Made by a program: the position numbers and the translations under genes. A stretch of 64,000 nucleotides of DNA from Halorientalis sp. LT38 (GTDB lineage: Archaea; Halobacteriota; Halobacteria; Halobacteriales; Haloarculaceae). Shown piece after piece: positions 1 to 10,096 of this stretch. How positions within the stretch are numbered: position 1 is the first letter of the stretch; every line of letters starts with the position of its first letter. Below the pieces are notes generated by a model. That model searched no databases. It had not been told where the DNA came from and saw only the letters and a list, made by a program, of their open reading frames with translations. The DNA lies in assembly GCF_037031225.1 (NCBI RefSeq), contig NZ_JAYEZN010000001.1, positions 806,001-870,000 of the forward strand, in the 5' to 3' direction.

Positions 1-21
1 GAGGTCGTACGGTACTTGCAT
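1..21 (-). CDS. secE: SecE translocase subunit, N-terminal codons only
   Basis: The first 21 bases, read on the minus strand, encode ATG plus six codons (MQVPYDL). This resembles the N-terminus of haloarchaeal SecE, the single-span gamma subunit of the Sec61/SecYE translocon. The gene would continue beyond the left edge. In other haloarchaea secE lies directly downstream of ftsZ1, as here (known gene order, from memory). Only seven residues are visible, so the call rests mainly on synteny. Confidence 0.6.
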
Positions 22-113
22 GTCCGGGTGTAACCACCGGTCCTTTTTCTATCTATTGGTACTGGCCCCGTCGGACGAGTGAGCCAGCGGCGAGAAGAGA
101 GCGCTCGGAGGCG

Positions 114-1271
114 TTACTCGACGTAGTCGATGTCGTCGCCCAGGTTCTCGGCTGCCTGTTCGACCTCCGTCTCGTTCTTGCCGTAGATCTGTGGGCTCTC
201 GACGCCCGTGACGACGATCATGGTCTCCATTTTGCCCTCGAAGTCCTGGTTGACGCTGGCGCCCCAGATGATCCGCGCATCCGGATCGATCCGGTCGTAG
301 ATCTCCTCGACGACGCCCTCCGCTTCCTCGATGGACATGTCCGGCCCACCGACGACGTTCACGAGGGCGGAGTTGGCCCCGTCGAACTCCACGTCCAGGA
401 GGGGCGATCTGAGTGCCGATCTGATCGAATCCTGGGCCTTGTTCTCCGAGTCGGACTCGCCGAGGCCGATCATGGCGACGCCGCCGTTCTCCATGATCGT
501 CCGAACGTCGGCGAAGTCGACGTTGACGAGGCCGGGCTTGGTGATCAGTTCGGTCATGCCCTTGACCGAGCGCATCAGCACGCGGTCGCAGATCTTGAAG
601 GCGTCCTGCAGCGGCATGGAGGGCGCGTAGTCGAGCAGGCGGTCGTTGGGGACGACGATGACCGTGTCGGAGACGGCGCGCAGGCGTTCGAGGCCCGCGT
701 CGGCGTTGGCCCGCCGTCGCTCACCCTCCGCGGTGAAGGGGATGGTCACGATGGCGATGGTCAGCGCGCCGGCCTCCTGTGCGGCCTGGGCGACCACCGG
801 GGCCGCGCCGGTACCGGTCCCGCCGCCGAGACCCGCCGTGACGAACACCATGTCCGAGCCGTCGATGGATTGCTGGATGTCCTCGATGTTCTCCTGAGCG
901 GCCTCCTCGCCGATCTTGGGGACCGAGCCCGCGCCGCGGCCGCCGGTGCGCTTCTTGCCGATGAGGATCTTCGTGTCGGCCTTCACCTCGTCCGCGAGGT
1001 GCTGGGCGTCCGTGTTGGCGGCGACCAGTTTCGCGCCGTGGATGCCCTCCTCCATCATCCGGGTGACCGTGTTGCCGCCCGCGCCGCCGCAACCGACCAC
1101 CGTGATCTTCGTCTCGAGGTCCTTGACGACGCTCGCCAGTTCCTCGTCGGACATCTGTCCCGAAGTCGAGACGTCTTCGGCGGACGCGGTCCCGCTGTTT
1201 TCCGGTTCCTCCGGACTCTGTGCCGGCTCCTCCTCGCTCTCCTCCATGGCGTCGTTAATAATGGAGTCCAT
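114..1271 (-). CDS. ftsZ1: Cell division protein FtsZ1
   Basis: Tubulin-family GTPase of the cytokinetic ring, 385 residues. The first ~45 residues are an acidic, disordered-looking extension. The Rossmann start follows at about 56-66 ([10 protein letters not shown]), the tubulin signature [10 protein letters not shown] at about 149-158, and the T7 catalytic loop N250-x-D252-x2-D255. The C-terminus DDIDYVE and the secE neighbour favour the FtsZ1 rather than the FtsZ2 paralogue. An AT-rich box lies about 31 bases before the ATG, so the transcript is probably leaderless. In haloarchaea FtsZ1 is known to act with FtsZ2 in ring assembly; that partner is not in this window. Confidence 0.95.
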   Translation of the reverse strand: MDSIINDAMEESEEEPAQSPEEPENSGTASAEDVSTSGQMSDEELASVVKDLETKITVVGCGGAGGNTVTRMMEEGIHGAKLVAANTDAQHLADEVKADTKILIGKKRTGGRGAGSVPKIGEEAAQENIEDIQQSIDGSDMVFVTAGLGGGTGTGAAPVVAQAAQEAGALTIAIVTIPFTAEGERRRANADAGLERLRAVSDTVIVVPNDRLLDYAPSMPLQDAFKICDRVLMRSVKGMTELITKPGLVNVDFADVRTIMENGGVAMIGLGESDSENKAQDSIRSALRSPLLDVEFDGANSALVNVVGGPDMSIEEAEGVVEEIYDRIDPDARIIWGASVNQDFEGKMETMIVVTGVESPQIYGKNETEVEQAAENLGDDIDYVE

Positions 1272-1297
1272 ATTTAAAGGGGAAATTGCAGAGCAGC

Positions 1298-1307
1298 ATT
1301 AATTATC
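1298..1307 (-). promoter_or_regulatory. TATA-like box of ftsZ1
   Basis: On the minus strand the AT-rich stretch GATAATTAAT is centred about 30 bases before the ftsZ1 ATG, the spacing expected for a leaderless haloarchaeal transcript. A second AT-rich run, TTTAAAT, touches the ATG but is too close to be the TATA box. Confidence 0.5.
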
Positions 1308-1367
1308 TTTCCCCTCCTGTCAGACGCTCGTCACACATTTCGCGCGGTCTGGTAGGGAGTAATTAAC

Positions 1368-2744
1368 TCAGAGGGGAAAGCGGTCCTCCCGTTGCGAGCG
1401 GACCTCGGCGGGCGGAATCGTCCGTCCGTTGACTTCCACGGGTTCGCCGGCTGACAGGCGACCGAACTTCGGGCCCTCCGGGACGCCCAGCGTCTTCGCC
1501 TTCCCGGGATCGAACGTCTCGGTCCGGACGACGACGGCGTCTGCCTGCCGCTCGACCGCGTCGTACCCCGCCTCCAGTAGGGAGACGATACCGTCGATAA
1601 TCGCCTCGTACGCTTCCCCGGACGCGAGGGCTGCGTCGCCCGCGACCCGGTTGCCGTTCTCGTCGGTCTCGAATGCCAGGGCCCGCTCGGCCACGATGGC
1701 CCTGGATCGATCCTGGTCGACCCCCTGGGCCGCCTCGAACAGCGCTTCGGGGAGCGAGACGGTCTCGAAGTCCGCGTCGGGCGCGGCGTCGCGAGCGGGG
1801 TCGCCGAAGCGGAGCCCCTCCGCGACCGGAGAGAGCGCCGCCTCGAGCCGCGTGGCGAGCGCGACGGGGACGCCGGTCACCTCCTGCACCCACGTCTCGC
1901 CGACGGTTCGGTATCCCAGCGCCTCGATCTCGGCGGCGAGGTCGGGGTGGTCGCCGTCGATCACGGCGTGGGTGGCCGCGCTCTCCGCGAAGGCGGCTTC
2001 GACGAGGTCCCGGTTCTGGGCCGGGTCGCCCATCGCGTCCAGTCCCCAGTCGGCGGCCAGGTGGCCGACCGCCCAGTCGGTCTCGCGGACGATCCGGGTG
2101 AACCGCGGCGCGTAGTGGTTGCCGCCGAACCCCACGAGGTGGCGGCGGACGGTTTCGGGGCCGGTTTCGCCCGTCGCAGCCGGGGTGGCCGGCTCCGGGT
2201 CGGCGTCGGGCGCGACCCCGCGGAGGTCGAGGATCGCCCGCGCCACGGCCTCGGCGGCGGCCGGATCCTCCCACTGGGGCTCGCCGCTACCGACCTCGAC
2301 GAACATCGACGGGACGCCCACGTCGGTCGGCCCGTGGTGGGTGCACTCCATCCCCACGTCGTAGTCCGCTGGTGCGTGCGTTTCGAGGGCCTCGAGGACC
2401 TCGCTGTGTGCGTGCGGACAGGCCCGCGCCAGGGCGTTCGGCTCGCCGCCGTGTTCGGCCGGTCCGAAGTTGCCCGTGTGATGGGCGGTGAGCAGCGGCC
2501 CCGTTTCACCGCTGTGGCGGGATGCGAAGACCAGGAGGTCGAGGTCGGCCTCGAACGCCCCGGCGATCCCGTCGAGTTCGAGGTGCCAGTCCTCGAACTC
2601 GCGGAGTTCCGCGCCCTCGGCCCGGTAGGCGGCGACCGCGTCCCCGTCGTCGGGGTCGATCCGGTCCCAGTCGAGCAGGTCGAGCAGGTGCTCGCCGACG
2701 TGTTCCGAGGCCCGGTCGGCACGGGAGACGACGACGCCGAGCAT
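1368..2744 (-). CDS. dtdA: D-aminoacyl-tRNA deacylase (DTD2/GEK1 family)
   Basis: 458 residues. Removes D-amino acids mischarged onto tRNA, a translation quality-control step in the archaeal/plant DTD2 family. Visible hallmarks are a 'FASRHSGETGPLLTAHHTGN' stretch near residue 73 and a 'MECTHHGPTDVG' segment near residue 135, both typical of the family's peptidyl-tRNA-hydrolase-like fold. It is longer than the ~280-residue family core: after about residue 190 comes a C-terminal half with its own histidine-containing motif (GFGGNHYAPRFT), as in other haloarchaeal members. The start overlaps the stop of the upstream exchanger gene by one base (TGATG), suggesting translational coupling. Confidence 0.9.
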   Translation of the reverse strand: MLGVVVSRADRASEHVGEHLLDLLDWDRIDPDDGDAVAAYRAEGAELREFEDWHLELDGIAGAFEADLDLLVFASRHSGETGPLLTAHHTGNFGPAEHGGEPNALARACPHAHSEVLEALETHAPADYDVGMECTHHGPTDVGVPSMFVEVGSGEPQWEDPAAAEAVARAILDLRGVAPDADPEPATPAATGETGPETVRRHLVGFGGNHYAPRFTRIVRETDWAVGHLAADWGLDAMGDPAQNRDLVEAAFAESAATHAVIDGDHPDLAAEIEALGYRTVGETWVQEVTGVPVALATRLEAALSPVAEGLRFGDPARDAAPDADFETVSLPEALFEAAQGVDQDRSRAIVAERALAFETDENGNRVAGDAALASGEAYEAIIDGIVSLLEAGYDAVERQADAVVVRTETFDPGKAKTLGVPEGPKFGRLSAGEPVEVNGRTIPPAEVRSQREDRFPL

Positions 2745-4129
2745 CAGTCGGCCCCCTCGAGATAGCGGGGGTCGCGGCCGAACGCGGTCCGGACCGCGTC
2801 ACCGGCCAGCCCGAACAGCCGCCGGAGCGCGCTGCGACGGTGGACGAACAGCGCCGTCCCGAGCAGGAGGTACAGGCCCGTGTAGGCGAGCAGGAGTTCC
2901 TCGCTCGAGATCGGCAGCGTCAGGACGTCCCTGATGAGCGCGAACTCGAGGACGACCTGGGAGATGAAGAGGGAGAAGAGGGCGATCGCCTCCCGGATCG
3001 AGATCTCGAAATTACAGAGGATCGCCAGCGCGAAGTACGACTGGGCGGCGGTGATCCAGATCTCCGCGGCCTGCCGGCTGTCGAAGGGGAGCGTGCCGTA
3101 CGCGCCCAGCGCGATCGAGTAGACGACCGCGATGGTCCCGATCAGGAGCGTCCACTGGTTGAGCTTCGAGGAGATGAGCGCGTTGAACCCGGCCGTCGAG
3201 CGGGCCTTGTTGACCAGCACCGCGACGACGATCAGCTCCGGTGACTCGCTGGCCAGCGGCGCGACCCACTGGATCATGAAGAACTCGGGGATCCCGTTCT
3301 CGAGCCCGATCAGTTCGAGGCCGTGCGCGAAGGGCTCGACGGCGGTGAAGATCATCACCCCGGAGTAGCCGAAGAGGACGAGGACGGCCAGCGGTCGCCA
3401 GGGCCGGGCCCACCCCTGGAGGTACCGCGGTACGCCGACGGTGTGATCGCTCTGCTCGACGTCGGACTTGAGGATCAGCCCGATGTAGGCGACGTAGAGG
3501 CCCACGAGGAACAGGGTGTCGAACAGGCCGATGCCGCCGCCGAAGGGGACGGCGAACGCCCACGCGGTCGCGAGGAAGAGGAAGGTGATCTCCGTCGCGA
3601 TGTCGTCGTCGAGCCGGACGGCGTCGCGCAGCCGACCGTCGCGCTGCTTTACCGCCGTGTCCTTCGTCTTGACCGCGCGCCAGACGGTGAACACGGCGAT
3701 GCCGGCCCAGCCGATCCCGATGAGGATCCGGTTCGCGCCGGTCATGTTGGCGATGGCGAGGTTGGCGTCGTGGCAGGCGGCGGCCACGGGAGTCGCCTGG
3801 GCCTCGACCTGGGCGGCCGTCAGCCCGGCGCAGGCCTCGGCCGTCGCGCCGCCGGCCCCGGCGTTCCAGGCGTAGAGGGCGTCGACCGCGTACTCCGGGG
3901 CGACCGCGAGCACCGCGAGGACGGCGATGGCGAACGATCGCGGGACGTCCTTCTCCGCGGTCTCCGCGCCCCAGGCGAGCAGAAAGGAGGCGCCGAGGAC
4001 GGCCACGCCGCTCAGAAGCACCGTCGTCGTCGTTCCCAGCCCCGTTCCCGTCACGCGGACGGCGACCCAGGGGAGCGTCAGCGACACCGTCGCCGCGACC
4101 GCGGTGAGCGGATGGCGAAGTCCCGTCAC
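2744..4129 (-). CDS. Sodium/calcium exchanger-like membrane protein
   Basis: 461 residues with about ten hydrophobic segments. The two inverted repeats typical of the Ca2+/cation antiporter superfamily are visible through paired Pro-Glu motifs: '[13 protein letters not shown]' near residue 75 and '[14 protein letters not shown]' near residue 295. A hydrophilic loop (about 170-190) separates the halves, and residues ~95-125 form a probable external loop with two cysteines. The inferred role is Na+- or H+-driven cation exchange; the transported ion cannot be read from sequence. It is first in a two-gene unit with dtdA, with no obvious functional link. Confidence 0.8.
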   Translation of the reverse strand: MTGLRHPLTAVAATVSLTLPWVAVRVTGTGLGTTTTVLLSGVAVLGASFLLAWGAETAEKDVPRSFAIAVLAVLAVAPEYAVDALYAWNAGAGGATAEACAGLTAAQVEAQATPVAAACHDANLAIANMTGANRILIGIGWAGIAVFTVWRAVKTKDTAVKQRDGRLRDAVRLDDDIATEITFLFLATAWAFAVPFGGGIGLFDTLFLVGLYVAYIGLILKSDVEQSDHTVGVPRYLQGWARPWRPLAVLVLFGYSGVMIFTAVEPFAHGLELIGLENGIPEFFMIQWVAPLASESPELIVVAVLVNKARSTAGFNALISSKLNQWTLLIGTIAVVYSIALGAYGTLPFDSRQAAEIWITAAQSYFALAILCNFEISIREAIALFSLFISQVVLEFALIRDVLTLPISSEELLLAYTGLYLLLGTALFVHRRSALRRLFGLAGDAVRTAFGRDPRYLEGAD

Positions 4130-4292
4130 TACCCCGAGTCAACGGCCACCGGCAGGAAAAGGTTGCCAATCGGGGCCTCTCCGAGACGACGGCACACCGA
4201 CACCCGTCGCGCCGGTCGGCCGGCACGCCTGCGGGCAGGCCCACCGCGGCGGGAGCGGTGCGATTATGCCGGTCCCCCGACTCGTCGCCGGT

Positions 4293-5090
4293 ATGGACGT
4301 GTACGGACTGATCGGGAACCCGGTGGGCCACTCGCTGTCGCCGCCGATGCACGAGGCGGCCTACGCGGACCTGGGCATCGACGCGCGCTACGTCACATTC
4401 GAGCCGCCAGCCGACGCCGGGGCGGCCGCCGTCGAGGCCGCCGCCACGCTCGGCGTGTCGGGCCTGAACGTGACGATTCCGTTCAAGCAGGACGTGCTTA
4501 CAGCGGTCGATCCCGACCCGCTGGCCGAGCGCATCGGCGCGGTCAACACGATCGACTTCGCGACCGATCCGCCGACCGGCTACAACACCGATTCGGTCGG
4601 TGCGACCCGGGCGCTGCGGTCGGGCGGCGTCGAACTGGACGGCCGGGCGGTCGTCGTCGGCGCCGGCGGCGCGGGTCGGGCGGTCGCGTTCGGCCTCGCA
4701 GACGAGGGGATGACGGTGGATATCGCCAACCGAACGGAGGAGACCGCCCACGACCTCGCCGCCGAGGTGCCGGACGCGACGGGGCACGGCCTCGACGCGC
4801 TCGGGGATCTCGTATCGGACGCGGACGTGCTCGTCAACTGCACGAGCGTCGGGATGAAGGAAGACCGGTCGCCGGTCCCGGCCGAGGCGCTCCACGCCGA
4901 CCTCGGGGTGTTAGACGCCGTCTACGACCCGATCGAGACGCGGCTCCTGCGGGACGCGGCCGCGGCCGGGGCGACGACGGTCGACGGGGCCAGAATGCTG
5001 CTGTTCCAGGGCGTCGAGGCGTTCGAGCGCTGGACTGACCGCGACGCACCCGTCGAAAAAATGAACGTCGTTCTACGGGAGCGTCTTTAA
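4293..5090 (+). CDS. aroE: Shikimate dehydrogenase
   Basis: 265 residues. Reduces 3-dehydroshikimate to shikimate with NADPH in aromatic amino acid and chorismate synthesis. Seen: substrate motif [16 protein letters not shown] at the N-terminus, [10 protein letters not shown] carrying the catalytic Lys, nucleotide-binding GAGGAGRAV and the NADP-selecting NRTEE. The frame stays open further upstream, but the family N-terminus [11 protein letters not shown] begins at 4293. Chorismate made by this pathway feeds the pab genes less than 1 kb downstream. Confidence 0.94.
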   Translation: MDVYGLIGNPVGHSLSPPMHEAAYADLGIDARYVTFEPPADAGAAAVEAAATLGVSGLNVTIPFKQDVLTAVDPDPLAERIGAVNTIDFATDPPTGYNTDSVGATRALRSGGVELDGRAVVVGAGGAGRAVAFGLADEGMTVDIANRTEETAHDLAAEVPDATGHGLDALGDLVSDADVLVNCTSVGMKEDRSPVPAEALHADLGVLDAVYDPIETRLLRDAAAAGATTVDGARMLLFQGVEAFERWTDRDAPVEKMNVVLRERL

Positions 5091-5115
5091 GTATGCGGGT
5101 TGACTATATCCGACC

Positions 5116-5757
5116 ATGGGGCTGTTCAAGATACTGAAGTCGGTCATCGGACTCGGCGGTTCCGGCTCGCGGACGGCGTCCGGGACGGCCGAGCCCGCGC
5201 CCGACAACGTCGACGTATCGGTCGAACACGAACCCGAGCCCGACGCAGAGACCGAAGCCGCGGTCAAGGGCACAGACGACGCGACCGCGACCGAGTCAGC
5301 CGACACCGAAGCCGCATCGACCCCGGCCACGGGAAGCGACCCCGACGCGACCGGCGAACCTGAGGACGAAGCAGAAGACGCAACTGAACCGGACGTCGAG
5401 GCGGACGACGGTCTGGACGCGGACGCCGACGAGTCGGACGCGGATACCGAACCCGAAGCCGATACTGAGGCGGACGCCGACGTGGAAGCGGACGAGGCAG
5501 ACGTCGATGCGGACGCGGAGGACGCGGACGCCGACGTGGAGGCAGACGATGCGGACCTCGACCTCGAGAACGCCGACGCGGCCACGGACACGATCAAGGG
5601 CATCGGCCCGTCCTACGCGGAGACGCTGACGGATATCGGGATCGAGTCGGTCGGCGACCTCGCAGCGGCAGACGCCGCGGACGTGGCGGACCAGACCGAC
5701 CTCTCGGAGAAGCGCGTCGGGCGCTGGATCGCCCGCGCACGCGGCGAAGACGAGTAG
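5116..5757 (+). CDS. Acidic protein with C-terminal helix-hairpin-helix domain
   Basis: 213 residues in three parts. A short basic/hydrophobic N-terminus (MGLFKILKSVIGLG) could be an amphipathic membrane- or partner-binding helix. A ~130-residue low-complexity stretch of Asp, Glu, Ala and Thr follows. The C-terminal ~55 residues form two helix-hairpin-helix motifs (IKGIGPSYAETLTDIGI, then a second hairpin ending KRVGRWIARARG) like those that bind DNA non-specifically or mediate protein contacts. The acidic region is built of repeated GAC/GAG/GCG codons and is probably variable in length. Function unknown. It starts 25 bases after aroE. Confidence 0.8.
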   Translation: MGLFKILKSVIGLGGSGSRTASGTAEPAPDNVDVSVEHEPEPDAETEAAVKGTDDATATESADTEAASTPATGSDPDATGEPEDEAEDATEPDVEADDGLDADADESDADTEPEADTEADADVEADEADVDADAEDADADVEADDADLDLENADAATDTIKGIGPSYAETLTDIGIESVGDLAAADAADVADQTDLSEKRVGRWIARARGEDE

Positions 5758-5799
5758 AACCGCAAAACGGTTACTCCTGTATCCACTCTCTGCGGGTAG

Positions 5800-7347
5800 A
5801 TGACGACGCCGACGGTCGCGACCGACAGGGCCGCCTTTCGACGCGTCGCCGACGGCGTCGCCCCGGGGACGCGCGTCCCCGTCGAGTGCCGCGTCACCGT
5901 CGCCGACCCCTTCGAGGCCTACCGACGCGCCCGCACCGGGGACGGTGACGGGGGCACGTACCTCGAAACCACGGGCGGGCAGTCCGGCTGGGGCTACTTC
6001 GGCGTCGATCCGATCGACTGGGTGACCGTCGACCCTGGGGACGGCCCGGCGCTGGCCGCACTCGGCGAGCGCCTGGCCGCGGAATCGCTCGCCCGCGGCG
6101 ACTGCGAGGTGCCCTACCCCTGCGGCGGAATCGGCTGGCTCTCCTACGACCTGGTCCGCGACCTCGAGGCGCTCCCGAGCGACGCCGAGCGCGACCGCGA
6201 GCTCCCGAGGTTGCAGTTGGCGCTGTACGACCGACTCGCGTCGTGGGAGGAACCGCGCGGCGAGGAGACTGAACTGCGGGTCACGGCCTGTCCGCGGGTC
6301 GATCCCGACGGCGAGCGAGGGCGATCGGTCGACGCGGCGTACGATCACGGGCTCGCACGGGCAGAGGACCTGATCGAGCGAGCCACGGCCGGCGATCCGT
6401 CGGTGGGGTCGCCGCCGGTCGACGCCGAGACCGCCCGGTTCGAGAGCGACTGCGGGCGGGCGGCGTTCGCCGACCGCGTCCGGCGGGTCAAGGAGTACGT
6501 CCGCGACGGCGAGACGTTCCAGGCCAACGTCTCCCAGCGCCTCCGGGCTCCCGCGGCCGTCCACCCGGTCGAGGCGTTCGACGCGCTCCGGAGAGTCAAT
6601 CCCGCGCCCTACTCCGCGCTGGTGGAGTTCCCGGGCGTCGACCTGGTGAGCGCCAGCCCGGAGCTCCTGCTGGAACGTGAGGGCGACCGACTCGTGACCG
6701 AACCCATCGCGGGCACCCGGCCCCGGGGCGACACGCCGGGGGCAGACGAGCGGCTGGAACGGGACCTCCTGACCGACGAGAAGGAGCGGGCCGAGCACGC
6801 GATGCTCGTCGACCTGGAGCGCAACGACCTCGGGAAGGTCAGCGAGTACGGCAGCGTCGACGTGACCGACTACCGGCGCGTCGACCGCTACAGCGAGGTG
6901 ATGCACCTCGTCTCCGAGGTCCGCGGGCGACTCCGGGAGGGCGCGGACCTGGCCGAGGCCATCGCGGCGGTATTCCCGGGCGGGACCATCACTGGGGCGC
7001 CCAAACCCCGGACGATGGAGATCATCGACGAAGTGGAAGCCACGCGCCGCGGCCCCTACACCGGGAGCGTCGGGATCTTCGGGTTCGACGGGCGAGCGAC
7101 GCTGAACATCGTGATCCGGACGCTCGTGCGCTACGGCGACGAGTACCACCTCCGGGTCGGTGCCGGGATCGTTCACGACTCCGAGCCAGATAGGGAGTAC
7201 GAGGAGACCCTCGACAAGGCGCGGGCCCTCGTCAGCGCGGTCGACGAGGCGCTCGGCCGGCGGGGCGATCTGGCCGTCGAGCGCACATCGGCCGACGGGG
7301 CGGAGTCGGCCGGCGAGACCGAGTCCGACGGCGAGGTGGAGTCGTGA
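5800..7347 (+). CDS. pabB: Aminodeoxychorismate synthase component I
   Basis: 515 residues of the chorismate-binding TrpE/PabB family. Aminates chorismate to 4-amino-4-deoxychorismate using ammonia from PabA. Seen: the long family signature [15 protein letters not shown], the [10 protein letters not shown] segment, and [15 protein letters not shown] near residue 400. The product overlaps pabA and is followed by a class-IV lyase, so p-aminobenzoate rather than anthranilate synthesis is favoured. TrpE and PabB cannot be separated by motif alone. The last ~30 residues are acidic low complexity. Confidence 0.88.
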   Translation: MTTPTVATDRAAFRRVADGVAPGTRVPVECRVTVADPFEAYRRARTGDGDGGTYLETTGGQSGWGYFGVDPIDWVTVDPGDGPALAALGERLAAESLARGDCEVPYPCGGIGWLSYDLVRDLEALPSDAERDRELPRLQLALYDRLASWEEPRGEETELRVTACPRVDPDGERGRSVDAAYDHGLARAEDLIERATAGDPSVGSPPVDAETARFESDCGRAAFADRVRRVKEYVRDGETFQANVSQRLRAPAAVHPVEAFDALRRVNPAPYSALVEFPGVDLVSASPELLLEREGDRLVTEPIAGTRPRGDTPGADERLERDLLTDEKERAEHAMLVDLERNDLGKVSEYGSVDVTDYRRVDRYSEVMHLVSEVRGRLREGADLAEAIAAVFPGGTITGAPKPRTMEIIDEVEATRRGPYTGSVGIFGFDGRATLNIVIRTLVRYGDEYHLRVGAGIVHDSEPDREYEETLDKARALVSAVDEALGRRGDLAVERTSADGAESAGETESDGEVES

Positions 7348-8039
7348 GAGTCCTCGTGATCGACAACTACGACTCCTTCGCCTACAACCTCGTCCAGTAC
7401 ATCGGTGACGTCATCACGTCACCGGGCACCCCGACGCAGTCGGGGGACGTGGGCGAGGTCCTGACCGACCCCCAGTGGGGCGTCGCGGACGATGGAGGGG
7501 CCGACGACGGCACTGGCGAGGTGCTCGTCCGCCGGAACGACGCCGTCACGATCGACGAGATCCGCGACCTCGACCCGGACGGGATCGTCGTCTCGCCTGG
7601 GCCCGGCACCCCGGAGGACGCGGGCGTTTCGGTCCCGATCTTCACCGACCTCTCGATTCCCACGCTCGGGGTCTGCCTGGGCCACCAGGCGCTTTGCGCC
7701 GCGAACGGCGCGGCCGTCGGCCACGCCGAGGCGGTCGTCCACGGCAAGCCCTCGACCATCGAACACGACGGCCGCGGGCTGTTCGCCGACCTGCCCGAGC
7801 AGTTCCAGGTGGGGCGGTACCACTCGCTGGCCGTCGAGCGCGGCGACCTGCCGGACGTCCTCGAAGAGACGGCCTGGACCGTCGAGAGCGGGACGGAACC
7901 GCGCGTCGTCATGGGTGTGCGCCACCGCGAGCGCCCCCACTACGGCGTGCAGTTCCACCCCGAGAGCATCCTGACCGACGCGGGCAAGCGACTGATCGCC
8001 AATTTCTGTACCCGATGTCAGCATACACCTACCACGTAG
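7344..8039 (+). CDS. pabA: Aminodeoxychorismate synthase, glutamine amidotransferase component
   Basis: 231 residues, class-I glutamine amidotransferase. It releases ammonia from glutamine for PabB. Seen: N-terminal [17 protein letters not shown], the oxyanion/nucleophile motif GVCLGHQAL with catalytic Cys, and HPES with the catalytic His-Glu. It starts at GTG overlapping the pabB TGA by four bases (GTGA). A ~35-residue insertion after the first strand ([10 protein letters not shown] onward) is not part of the usual fold and looks lineage-specific. Confidence 0.92.
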   Translation: MRVLVIDNYDSFAYNLVQYIGDVITSPGTPTQSGDVGEVLTDPQWGVADDGGADDGTGEVLVRRNDAVTIDEIRDLDPDGIVVSPGPGTPEDAGVSVPIFTDLSIPTLGVCLGHQALCAANGAAVGHAEAVVHGKPSTIEHDGRGLFADLPEQFQVGRYHSLAVERGDLPDVLEETAWTVESGTEPRVVMGVRHRERPHYGVQFHPESILTDAGKRLIANFCTRCQHTPTT

Positions 8040-8908
8040 ACGGCGAACTGGTCCCGGCCGACGAGGCCACCGTCAGCGTCCGCGATCGCGGGTTCATGTA
8101 CGGCGACGCGGCCTTCGAGACGCTGCGGGCCTACGGCGGCACGGTCTTCGAGTGGGCGGCCCACGAGGACCGGCTCAGAAACACCTGTGACCTGCTCGGG
8201 TTCGCCGACGCGGTCCCGGACGACCTCCGCGAGCGCGTCCGGGCGACCCTCGACGCCAACGACCTCGCGGACGCCTACGTCCGGCTGTCGGTCTCCAGAG
8301 GGGTCCAGCCCGGGAAACTGACGCCCGATCCGGACGTGGACCCGACGGTGGTCGTGATCGTCAAAGAGCTCCCCCGGGGCGGCGTCGACGGGACGACGCC
8401 CTGGGACGATCCCGCCGTCGTCCAGACGGTCAAGACCCGGCGGACGCCCGACGCGGCGGTCCCCGCGGCCGCGAAGACGCACAACTACCTGAACGGGATC
8501 CGCGCCCGGCTGGAACTCCGCCGGGCCGCCACCGACGAGTTCCGGGCCGACGAGGCGCTCCTCCGGACGACCGACGACGCCGTCGCCGAGGGCGCGACGA
8601 GCAACGTCTGCTTCGTCGACGGCGGCGTCCTCAAGACCCCCAGCGAGGACTGCGACGTCCTGCCGGGCGTGACCCGTGACGTGGTCGTGGACCTGGCCCG
8701 CGAGGAGGAGTTCCGCGTCGAGACCGGCGAGTACGGCGTCGACGAGGTGCGCGAGGCCGATGAGGCGTTCCTGACGAACACGACCTGGGAGATCAGACCG
8801 ATCGCGAGCGTCGACGGCATCGAGATCGGGACCGGGCCGATGACGAAACTCCTGACTCGGCTGTTCGACGAGCGGGTCGAGCGGCGGCACTACCAGCGCG
8901 ACGAGTGA
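8015..8908 (+). CDS. pabC: Aminodeoxychorismate lyase (class-IV PLP enzyme)
   Basis: 297 residues, fold-type IV PLP enzyme. Eliminates pyruvate from aminodeoxychorismate to give p-aminobenzoate. Seen: VRDRGFMYGDAAFETLR, the PLP-lysine region AAAKTHNYLNGI, and the EGATSNVCFV cofactor-phosphate motif. It overlaps the pabA end by 25 bases, giving a tightly coupled pabB-pabA-pabC operon. Branched-chain or D-amino-acid aminotransferases share the fold; the operon context decides the call. The product feeds folate/methanopterin-type cofactor synthesis (compare folCP at 43.7 kb). Confidence 0.88.
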   Translation: MSAYTYHVDGELVPADEATVSVRDRGFMYGDAAFETLRAYGGTVFEWAAHEDRLRNTCDLLGFADAVPDDLRERVRATLDANDLADAYVRLSVSRGVQPGKLTPDPDVDPTVVVIVKELPRGGVDGTTPWDDPAVVQTVKTRRTPDAAVPAAAKTHNYLNGIRARLELRRAATDEFRADEALLRTTDDAVAEGATSNVCFVDGGVLKTPSEDCDVLPGVTRDVVVDLAREEEFRVETGEYGVDEVREADEAFLTNTTWEIRPIASVDGIEIGTGPMTKLLTRLFDERVERRHYQRDE

Positions 8909-8923
8909 GCCGAGGCGGCGGCC

Positions 8924-9976
8924 TCAGACCACGTCCTCGCGTTCGACGCCGGGGATCTCGAGGACCAGATCCGCGCCGTAGGCGCCGGCCGGCGTCTGGT
9001 AGCCGGCGGGGGCGTCGCCGTCGAGGACGCGCTCTGCGATTTCCAGGGACGACTCGACGGTGAGCTTGTAGGTTTCGGGCGTCTCCAGCCGCGAGACGGC
9101 GCGGTTGCCGTCCGCGTCGGTCACTTCCCCCCAGACGTACCCTCGCCCTCGTTCCCGGGTGCGCTCGCCCGGGCCTGACACGGCCGCATCGACGAGCCCC
9201 TGGAGCGTCGACTTCACCGGGCCGACGTCGAGCAGCGGTGCGAGGGGACGAGAGCCTCGCATCGCCCAGATAGCTGGCTCGGGGGCAGCCATGTACACCT
9301 CGATGTTGGGGATGCCGGTGGTGTGGTACCCGGTCACCACGTCGCCCCATGGAATGGTGACCGCCGAGCGCTCCCCCGAGCCGAAGTCGATCCGCCGGGT
9401 CCGGTAGGCGGTCGGCACCGACTCGAGCAGGCCGTCCCGGCGGACGTACCCGCCGTCGCCGGCGTAGTTCAGCATCGTCTTCATCGTCCCCGGCGAGATG
9501 TCGGCCAGCCCCTTGAACGCCAGCGCGAGGTGGGTGGCGTCGGGGAGTCGCTCCGCGAGGTGAGCGGCCAGGCAGTCCGTCGGAACCACGTCGAAGCCCA
9601 CGCCCGACATGAGCATCACGTCGGCCTCGGTGGCCCGGTCGTCGTACCCGGCGACGCCCTCGAACACGTCGATCTCGCCGGTGATGTCGAGGTAGTGCGT
9701 CCCGGCTTCGAGTGCGGCTTCGACCATCGGTTCGTAGGTCCGGACGAACGGGCCGGCGCAGTTGAGGACGACGTCGTAGTCCGCCAGCCGGTCTGCGACC
9801 GCGTCGACGTCGTCGAGGTCGAAGGCAGCCATCTCACAGTTTAACTCGGCGGCCTGCTCGGTGAGTTCGCGCTCGTCACGGCCGGCGAGCGTCGGGTCCA
9901 GCCCCCGTTCGGTCGCGACCTCTGCGATCAGTTCCCCCGTGTACCCGTAGGAGCCGTAGAGCAGCAGTTCGGACAT
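8924..9976 (-). CDS. Saccharopine-dehydrogenase-like NAD(P)-dependent reductase
   Basis: 350 residues. The N-terminal Rossmann fold begins LLYGSYGYTGELIAEVA, the nucleotide-binding turn of the saccharopine dehydrogenase/trans-acting enoyl reductase family. 'DYDVVLNCAGPF' and 'MLMSGVGFDVVPTDCLA' are also characteristic. Archaeal and mycobacterial relatives include enoyl reductases acting on lipid intermediates; the substrate here is unknown. The frame is open further upstream, but the family N-terminus MSELLLYGSYG fixes the start at 9976. Convergent with pabC, 15 bases apart. Confidence 0.8.
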   Translation of the reverse strand: MSELLLYGSYGYTGELIAEVATERGLDPTLAGRDERELTEQAAELNCEMAAFDLDDVDAVADRLADYDVVLNCAGPFVRTYEPMVEAALEAGTHYLDITGEIDVFEGVAGYDDRATEADVMLMSGVGFDVVPTDCLAAHLAERLPDATHLALAFKGLADISPGTMKTMLNYAGDGGYVRRDGLLESVPTAYRTRRIDFGSGERSAVTIPWGDVVTGYHTTGIPNIEVYMAAPEPAIWAMRGSRPLAPLLDVGPVKSTLQGLVDAAVSGPGERTRERGRGYVWGEVTDADGNRAVSRLETPETYKLTVESSLEIAERVLDGDAPAGYQTPAGAYGADLVLEIPGVEREDVV

Positions 9977-10096
9977 ACCGGGCTGTCGCGGGTCTCCCCC
10001 GTTAAGGTAGCGCCCCAATTCTCGCGTCCGGTTTAAACGACCGCCGCAACCGCGACGAACCGAGGCGTTGAAACACGGGACGTTCGACGATCCGGT

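Noticed and set aside
3012-4895. A 627-codon open frame on the minus strand across the exchanger and aroE genes
   Set aside because: Arg/Asp/Gly-rich translation with no domain, antiparallel to aroE and out of frame within the exchanger gene. Long shadow frames are expected at this G+C.
5296-7176. A 626-codon minus-strand frame antisense to the HhH and pabB genes
   Set aside because: The real genes on the other strand have clear families and tight operon spacing; this translation has none.
5800-8908. Reading the chorismate-using genes as anthranilate synthase (trpE/trpG)
   Set aside because: A class-IV lyase overlaps the amidotransferase gene and no trp genes are adjacent, so p-aminobenzoate synthesis fits better.
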